A stretch of 10,459 nucleotides of DNA from Pseudomonadota bacterium (GTDB lineage Bacteria; Pseudomonadota; Gammaproteobacteria; GCA-001735895): positions 1-10,459 of the forward strand of contig JACZQS010000051.1 in the NCBI GenBank assembly GCA_022545625.1, read 5' to 3'. Below the pieces are notes generated by a model. That model made no database searches, was not told where the DNA came from, and saw only the letters and a program-made list of their open reading frames with translations. Positions 6,449 to 10,459 of this stretch are shown one piece after another. Every line of letters begins with the position of its first letter. The first letter of the stretch is position 1. Both the position numbers and the translations under genes were made by a program.

Positions 6449-7849
6449 CTAGCAGTCGACTACTTTACCCGGGTTCATTATGTTATGCGGATCGAGGGCC
6501 TGTTTAATCGACTGCATCGTCGCAATCGCGCCGTCGCCATGTTCATTGCGCATGTGCTTGAGTTTGCCGATACCGATGCCATGCTCGCCGGTACAGGTGC
6601 CACCCATGTCGAGGGCGCGTTGAACCAGGCGTTTATCGAATTCTAGCGCCGCTTCGAACATCGCCTTGTCGTCCGGGTCGATAAATATGGTCGAATGAAA
6701 GTTACCATCGCCGACATGGCCGATGATCGGCGCGAACAGGCCGGTCGCGACGATATCCTGCTGGGTTTCGGCGATACAGTCGGCGAGTTTCGAAATCGGC
6801 ACACACACGTCGGTGACGTAACCCCGGCTGCCGGGTATCACCGCGAGACCGGCGTAATAGGCGTCGTGCCTCGCACGCCAGAGCCTTGTCCTGTCTTCTT
6901 CCTGCCGTGCCCACTGAAACCCGCTGGCGCCGAACTCGCGCGATATTTCCTCGAATAATTTAACCTGCTCGGCAACCCCATCATTGGTTCCATGGAATTC
7001 GAGAAACAGGGTATCGAGTTCCGGGTAATCGGTTTTACTGTAGCTGTTGATTGCCTTCATGTAGTCCCGATCGACCAGCTCTATACGTGCCACCGGAATA
7101 CCCATCTGAATGGTTTGTATCGTCGCATCGGTAGCCGAACGCACGTCCGGAAAACTGACAATAGCCGCCGAAATTGCCTCGGTCAGGCCATATAGTCGCA
7201 GCGTGATTTCGGTCATTATGCCGAGCGTTCCCTCGGATCCTACAAATAACCGGGTCAGGTCGTAACCCGCTGCCGATTTCCGCGCCCGCGTACCGGTTTT
7301 GATGATCTCGCCGCTGGCGGTAACCACTGTTAGAGCCAGTACGTTTTCGCGCATGGTGCCGTAACGTACCGCGTTGGTACCCGAAGCGCGAGTCGCGGCC
7401 ATGCCGCCGATCGAGGTATCTGCTCCTGGGTCGATCGGGAAAAACAGGCCGGTATCGCGTAGATACAGGTTCAGTTGGCGGCGCGTAACACCCGCCTGTA
7501 CGCGGCAATCCATGTCTTCGGTATTGACCTCGAGTACCGCATCCATCTGGCTCAGATCGATGCAAATTCCACCGTTGACAGCCTGTACCTGACCTTCCAG
7601 CGAGGTTCCGGTACCGTAGGCAATGATCGGTGTTTGGGATTCAGCGCAAAGACGTACAATTTGTGCAACTTCTTCGTTAGATTGCGCAAAACAAACAGCA
7701 TCAGGCGCCTGGGTAGGGTGCCAGGATTCACCGCGACCATGTTGTTGCAGCACCGAGTCGACCGTTGAAATACGATCGCCGAGCAGCTCGCGTAATTGTG
7801 CGATGGTCTTATCTATATCGGAATGAAGAGTCTTTGGGACTGTGCTCAT
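6449..7849 (-). CDS. FAD-binding D-2-hydroxyacid dehydrogenase (D-lactate dehydrogenase/glycolate oxidase GlcD type)
   Basis: Probable flavoenzyme oxidising a D-2-hydroxyacid such as D-lactate or glycolate and passing electrons to cytochrome c or quinone. From the ATG at 7849 the protein is 466 aa. The PCMH-type FAD domain shows AYGTGTSLEGQV (77-88), GGMAATRASGTNAVRYG (148-164) and LFVGSEGTLGIMTEITLRLY (201-220). The C-terminal FAD-oxidase domain holds HVGDGNFH (His378, His385) and GGTCTGEHGIGIGKL (416-430), and ends DPHNIMNPGKV. These are the standard landmarks of the yeast DLD/GlcD family. An in-frame TTG at 7888 would add 13 unconserved residues; ATG is preferred although neither start has a clear Shine-Dalgarno. 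There is no GlcE, GlcF or iron-sulphur partner nearby, which favours a single-subunit cytochrome-type D-lactate dehydrogenase. Substrate remains inferred. No signal peptide or membrane segment is seen. Confidence 0.93.
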   Translation of the reverse strand: MSTVPKTLHSDIDKTIAQLRELLGDRISTVDSVLQQHGRGESWHPTQAPDAVCFAQSNEEVAQIVRLCAESQTPIIAYGTGTSLEGQVQAVNGGICIDLSQMDAVLEVNTEDMDCRVQAGVTRRQLNLYLRDTGLFFPIDPGADTSIGGMAATRASGTNAVRYGTMRENVLALTVVTASGEIIKTGTRARKSAAGYDLTRLFVGSEGTLGIMTEITLRLYGLTEAISAAIVSFPDVRSATDATIQTIQMGIPVARIELVDRDYMKAINSYSKTDYPELDTLFLEFHGTNDGVAEQVKLFEEISREFGASGFQWARQEEDRTRLWRARHDAYYAGLAVIPGSRGYVTDVCVPISKLADCIAETQQDIVATGLFAPIIGHVGDGNFHSTIFIDPDDKAMFEAALEFDKRLVQRALDMGGTCTGEHGIGIGKLKHMRNEHGDGAIATMQSIKQALDPHNIMNPGKVVDC

Positions 7850-8080
7850 AGTCGCTGCCAACAGGTAATCGAAGCGGAAGCTGATCAAATTATGCGCACT
7901 CAGGGCTTAAATTGCCAGTTTCTTGAGTATGGCTTCCCACTGTTGGTGTAATGAAAGCTGCCAGATCCGCAAATATACTGCCGGGAAATATTGTAAAATA
8001 TCACCAAAAGCAACGCGACGGCGTAAACTGATTGTCCAAACCAGCCAATTACTAAAAGCGGGGATACCCGGGAGGTTGTA

Positions 8081-8518
8081 ATGAACCAGATAAATAAGAT
8101 ATTTTTCACCCTGATATTGGGCGCACTATTGGCGTTTTCCACTGTTGTCAATGCCGATTCCCACACTAAAAATAAACTCGTAATCCAGGTCAGTACCGAC
8201 GATCCGCGCACCCAGAGAATAGCGTTGAATAACGCGGTCAACCTGCAAAAATTGTATGGCGTCGATAATATTCAAATCGAAATTGTGGCCTATGGCCCGG
8301 GACTCGGCATGCTTACCAAAAAAAGCGGACTGGCTCAACGCGTGGAAAGCCTCGCGATGCAGGACATTACTTTCAGTGCCTGCGGCAATACGATGAAGAA
8401 GGTAGCGAGTAAAACCGGCAATATGCCGAAACTACTCGAAGGCGTAGGGCAGGTAACCGCTGGCGTCGCGCGTATTATGGAGTTGCAACAGCAGGGATAC
8501 GCCTACATTCGCCCTTAA
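8081..8518 (+). CDS. Exported DsrE/DsrF-like family protein
   Basis: A 145-aa protein with a clear signal sequence (hydrophobic 8-21, likely cut after VVNA at 25) followed by a DsrE-like domain. KLVIQVSTDDPRTQRIALNNAVNLQK (32-57) is the first strand-helix unit and IQIEIVAYGPGLGML (64-78) the second. DITFSACGNTM (95-105) carries the single conserved Cys101 seen in COG1416-type DsrE/F relatives. A helical tail with GVGQVTAGVARIMELQQQGYAYIRP closes the domain and is also typical. The export signal places it in the periplasm, unlike cytoplasmic DsrEFH sulfur-relay proteins. A role in binding persulfide or another sulfur species on Cys101 is inference. Start and translation are strongly supported by GGAGG at 8071-8075, five bases before the ATG. 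It is divergent from the FAD dehydrogenase with about 230 bases between, and stands alone. There are no dsr, sox or tus genes nearby. Confidence 0.85.
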   Translation: MNQINKIFFTLILGALLAFSTVVNADSHTKNKLVIQVSTDDPRTQRIALNNAVNLQKLYGVDNIQIEIVAYGPGLGMLTKKSGLAQRVESLAMQDITFSACGNTMKKVASKTGNMPKLLEGVGQVTAGVARIMELQQQGYAYIRP

Positions 8519-8550
8519 AAAGCGGGCATACATTTAGTCTACACTGGGGG

Positions 8551-8581
8551 GCGCACCACAGGAGTATCCCGAGGGGTGCGC
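8551..8581. repeat. GC-rich hairpin downstream of DsrE-like gene
   Basis: GCGCACC (8551-8557) and GGTGCGC (8575-8581) are perfect complements with a 17-base loop, 33 bases after the DsrE-like stop. No T-tract follows, so it would be at best a pause or factor-assisted stop, or a 3' RNA-stability hairpin. The following stretch to 8641 holds no gene I can support. Confidence 0.35.
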
Positions 8582-8641
8582 GTGTGGCCGGCGGCGATCA
8601 GGATATTGCAACGAAAGGGTGCCAACTACAGAGACTGAACA

Positions 8642-8675
8642 TCAATGGGACCAGACTCTAAGCTATCCCCATTGA
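8642..8675. repeat. Inverted repeat upstream of glycosyltransferase
   Basis: TCAATGGG (8642-8649) and CCCATTGA (8668-8675) are exact complements with an 18-base loop. The left arm continues as AATGGGACCAGACT (8644-8657), which agrees at 10 of 14 positions with AATGGGGACAGTAT read on the minus strand at 9897-9884, just beyond the far end of the glycosyltransferase. The motif recalls extragenic palindromes with an AATGGGG-CAG core that I remember from proteobacterial genomes; that resemblance is from memory only. Confidence 0.4.
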
Positions 8676-8702
8676 CCCGCGATTGATCTGCGAGGTAGTA
8701 CA

Positions 8703-9860
8703 ATGAGTTCGGCAAGGGTATTTTTTTATGTCCAGCATCTGTTGGGCATTGGCCATCAACGTCGTGGCGCCACGTTGACCCGGGCGATGCAGGACGCTGG
8801 CCTGGATGTTACCTACGTTTCCGGTGGTCACGAAGTCCCGAATTTGGAACTGGCCGGGGCCAATTTTGTGCAACTGCCACCGGTCCGGGTGGTTGATCTT
8901 TATTTCAAGGAGTTGGTCGACGAAAATGATCGGCCGATCGACGATACCTGGCGAAAAAACCGCCAGGCGGCATTGATGGCAGCGTATCGGGCCTGCAAAC
9001 CGGATTTGATCATACTGGAGCTTTATCCATTTGGTCGGCGCCAAATGCGTTTTGAATTGCTGCCGCTGCTGGATGCGGCCAGGGCCCAGGCCCACCCGCC
9101 GGTAGTGGTTTCTTCCGTGCGCGATATTTTGGGGGGGCCACCAAAACCGGAACGGATGGTGGAAATGCTGGAGCGTATCGAAACCTATTTCGACCATGTC
9201 ATGGTGCATGGCGATGAGGCCCTGGTACCGTTTGAGCAGACCTTTCCCCATGCCGCCGATATTGCGCACAAAATCAGTTATACCGGTTATGTGGTGGATC
9301 AAAGGGGCGAGGCTGGCGGAGGCGATGGTCTGGGCCACGACGAGGTGTTGGTATCGGCCGGTGGGGGTGCCGTCGGTGACAGGCTGTTGCGCACCGCCAT
9401 GGCGGCCCGCTCGCTCACCAGCCTGAGTGCCGCTACCTGGCGGGTTCTGGTCGGCACCAAGGTTCCGGAGGCGGAGTTTCTGGCACTGGCGGAAATCGCG
9501 GAACCGGGTGTTATCGTTGAGCGGGCGCGGGGGGACTTCCCGGCCCTTTTGATGAATTGTGCTCTGTCGATCAGCCAGGGTGGCTATAACACGGTTATGG
9601 AAAGCTTACATGCCGGCTGCGCAGCCCTTATTGTGCCCTATGCCGGCGGCCTGGAAACGGAACAAACCCTGAGGGCCAGTCTTTTGGCCGAACGGGGCTT
9701 GATCAATGTGCTGGACGAGGCGGATCTGACAGCGGAAAACCTGGCGCTCGGAATCGAAAAGGCGATCCTCAGACAGGGGAAACGAAAGGCGATACCAATT
9801 AGAACCGACGGCGCCGCCGAAACGGCGCGGTTGATAACGAAATGGGTGAAAAAGGATTAA
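8703..9860 (+). CDS. GT-B fold glycosyltransferase (COG4671/MurG-like), orphan
   Basis: Predicted soluble glycosyltransferase, 385 aa, with the two Rossmann-like domains of the GT-B fold. The N-terminal domain begins FFYVQHLLGIGHQRRG (7-22), continues VSGGHEVPN (39-47), VQLPPVRVVDLYF (56-68), and LELYPFGRRQMRFEL (105-119), and ends with VVSSVRDILGG (135-145), FDHVMVHGD (163-171) and ISYTGYV (191-197). The C-terminal domain carries VSAGGGAVGDRLL (217-229) and the nucleotide-sugar pocket SQGGYNTVMESL (291-302), then VPYAGGLETEQ (311-321). These are the marks of COG4671 predicted glycosyltransferases. Donor and acceptor are unknown; envelope or capsule sugar transfer is the general expectation. 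GAGG at 8692-8695 lies seven bases before the ATG. No other polysaccharide gene is nearby. By eye the gene is richer in G runs than its neighbours, and inverted-repeat elements lie at both ends. Confidence 0.9.
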   Translation: MSSARVFFYVQHLLGIGHQRRGATLTRAMQDAGLDVTYVSGGHEVPNLELAGANFVQLPPVRVVDLYFKELVDENDRPIDDTWRKNRQAALMAAYRACKPDLIILELYPFGRRQMRFELLPLLDAARAQAHPPVVVSSVRDILGGPPKPERMVEMLERIETYFDHVMVHGDEALVPFEQTFPHAADIAHKISYTGYVVDQRGEAGGGDGLGHDEVLVSAGGGAVGDRLLRTAMAARSLTSLSAATWRVLVGTKVPEAEFLALAEIAEPGVIVERARGDFPALLMNCALSISQGGYNTVMESLHAGCAALIVPYAGGLETEQTLRASLLAERGLINVLDEADLTAENLALGIEKAILRQGKRKAIPIRTDGAAETARLITKWVKKD

Positions 9861-9889
9861 ACCCGCTGAAATATAAGGAAAGTATACTG

Positions 9890-9929
9890 TCCCCATTACG
9901 AGCTATAGCGAATATACATGGGGATTTTT
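9890..9929 (+). terminator. Terminator-like hairpin after glycosyltransferase, with inner palindromes
   Basis: TCCCCAT (9890-9896) pairs perfectly with ATGGGGA (9918-9924), directly followed by TTTTT (9925-9929), the layout of an intrinsic terminator for the gene ending at 9860. The 21-base loop is long for a terminator but contains a perfect palindrome, GCTATAGC (9902-9909), that could close it. AGTATACT (9881-9888) is a further perfect palindrome immediately upstream. This element also carries the inverted copy of the AATGGG-CAG motif found before the gene. Confidence 0.5.
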
Positions 9930-9978
9930 ACGATGGCCGGCTTAGGATACCTTGCCATCTGTGACGTCTGATTTCTGA

Positions 9979-10137
9979 ATGGCTGATTTCCCGGAAGTGG
10001 ACTCTCAAAAATTTTGGATTAACCTCCGCTTCCGGCACGGAGCAGTCATTTGTATATCCGAAATCCCTGATTATAGGATTGGTTTAGTTCCAATCGAGAT
10101 CGACGCTTTCGAATCAATTACAATTGCGTTGGGTTAA
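9979..10137 (+). CDS. Possible small ORF of 52 aa before the M24 gene
   Basis: An open frame from ATG at 9979 to TAA at 10135-10137 encodes 52 residues, beginning MADFPEVDSQKFWINL and ending DAFESITIALG, with a hydrophobic, strand-like middle (AVICISEI, IGLVPIEI). I recognise no family. It ends 16 bases before the M24 start and points the same way, so co-transcription is possible. Against it: no Shine-Dalgarno is visible, a TGA immediately precedes the ATG, and a stable hairpin (9991-10035) lies within it, so it may be noncoding leader that stays open by chance. The rest of the 293-base interval 9861-10153 holds only the terminator-like element and hairpins described here. Confidence 0.3.
   Translation: MADFPEVDSQKFWINLRFRHGAVICISEIPDYRIGLVPIEIDAFESITIALG
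9991..10035 (+). ncRNA. Strong plus-strand RNA hairpin upstream of M24 gene
   Basis: CCGGAAGTGGA (9991-10001) and TCCGCTTCCGG (10025-10035) give an 11-bp stem in plus-strand RNA if one U-G wobble is allowed. On the minus strand the same position is an A-C mismatch, so the structure favours plus-strand transcripts. The 23-base loop includes an AT-rich near-palindrome around AAAATTTT. Farther on, AATCC (10062-10066) can pair with GGATT (10076-10080), while GATTGG (10077-10082) can pair with CCAATC (10090-10095); these two are mutually exclusive. This could be a structured leader for the downstream gene, but it overlaps the possible small ORF. Confidence 0.35.
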
Positions 10138-10153
10138 CTCAAGGGTAATCGTG

Positions 10154-10459
10154 ATGAAAGCTAATTTTGAAGCAGCACTGGCTGTTGCACCACAACACAA
10201 AGAAGTTCCTTTCCCCGAAGCAGAGTATGAAGCACGGCTTAATCACATCAGGCGTCTGATGGTAGATTTTGGAATTGAACTGTTATTCCTGACATCACCT
10301 GAAAGTATGTACTATGTGAGCGGTTTTCAATGTGAGTGGTATCAGGCTCAAAGTGGCAGAAGCTTCCCGCCGACCAGCGGTATTGCCGTACATGTTAATC
10401 ACGACAAAACAATCCATTTTGAAACACCCAGCGAAGCAATACTGGTCGCTATCGGTACT
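10154..10459 (+). CDS. M24 family (creatinase/prolidase-type) enzyme, N-terminal part
   Basis: First 102 residues of a larger protein cut by the right edge. The visible part is a Creatinase_N-like domain: FPEAEYEARLNHIRRLMVDFGIELLFLTSPESMYYVSGF (20-58), then WYQAQSGRSFPPTSGIAVHV (62-81) and IHFETPSEAIL (87-97). The order of EY-RL-IR, a TSPES strand turn and YY-SG is the common start of M24 Xaa-Pro peptidases and related C-N hydrolases such as creatinase and ectoine hydrolase. The metal-binding catalytic domain, which would tell these apart, lies beyond the window. AAGGG at 10141-10145, eight bases before the ATG, supports the start; an in-frame GTG directly precedes it. No signal peptide is seen, so it should be cytoplasmic. 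The substrate cannot be assigned from this part. Confidence 0.82.
   Translation, partial: MKANFEAALAVAPQHKEVPFPEAEYEARLNHIRRLMVDFGIELLFLTSPESMYYVSGFQCEWYQAQSGRSFPPTSGIAVHVNHDKTIHFETPSEAILVAIGT

Noticed and set aside
7035..7565. Long (176-codon) minus-strand frame inside the FAD dehydrogenase
   Set aside because: It is an offset frame with Arg/Gly-rich nonsense composition, while the main frame carries complete FAD-domain motifs.
4905..7849. A joint catabolic operon of the aldolase-like and FAD dehydrogenase genes
   Set aside because: The genes are both on the minus strand but are separated by plus-strand acpH, so they cannot share a simple operon.
7900..8241. 113-codon minus-strand frame between the FAD dehydrogenase and the DsrE-like gene
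   Set aside because: It overlaps the signal sequence and domain of the DsrE-like gene in antisense; its hydrophobic look comes from the antisense of AT-rich sequence.
8658..9338. 226-codon minus-strand frame opposite the glycosyltransferase
   Set aside because: The plus-strand frame has ordered GT-B motifs and a Shine-Dalgarno; the antisense frame has no recognisable domain and is His/Gln-rich, as antisense frames often are.
9918..9970. 17-codon ORF starting at the ATG in the terminator arm
   Set aside because: It is too short, starts within a likely terminator stem and shows no similarity or strong ribosome site.

Overview
The window looks like a piece of a gammaproteobacterial chromosome. 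An AcpH-type acyl-carrier-protein phosphodiesterase, a PA2779-type small membrane protein, a CsaA-like tRNA-binding chaperone and a canonical NhaA antiporter together fit that class. NhaA fits a saline or marine habitat, but species and habitat are inferences from gene content. No rRNA, tRNA, CRISPR array, transposase or integrase is visible.

Layout, left to right. The 3' end of nhaA (minus strand) runs off the left edge. It is divergent from a DUF3750 lipoprotein-like gene (plus). A compact minus-strand pair follows: an alpha/beta hydrolase and, two bases after its stop, an AlkB-like Fe(II)/2-oxoglutarate dioxygenase. The hydrolase upstream region has a perfect TATAAT box inside a perfect palindrome, which suggests a regulated promoter. 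Divergently, on the plus strand, come csaA and a PA2779-family membrane protein. Next are a class II aldolase/adducin-like protein (minus), a divergent acpH (plus), and a D-lactate dehydrogenase/glycolate-oxidase-type FAD enzyme (minus). The last segment is all plus strand: an exported DsrE-like protein, an orphan GT-B glycosyltransferase bracketed by inverted-repeat elements, a noncoding stretch holding a possible 52-codon ORF and hairpins, and the start of an M24 (creatinase/prolidase-type) enzyme cut by the right edge.

How the genes may work together. Most are single-gene units in divergent or convergent arrangement, so no long pathway operon is visible. The one convincing operon is hydrolase plus AlkB-like dioxygenase. 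The FAD 2-hydroxyacid dehydrogenase and the aldolase-like protein could both act in small hydroxyacid or sugar metabolism, but acpH lies between them and nothing ties them into one pathway. The glycosyltransferase has no neighbouring envelope genes and looks like an inserted cassette. The most interesting points are the hydrolase-AlkB operon with its palindromic promoter, the bracketed glycosyltransferase, and the small ORF and hairpins before the M24 gene.
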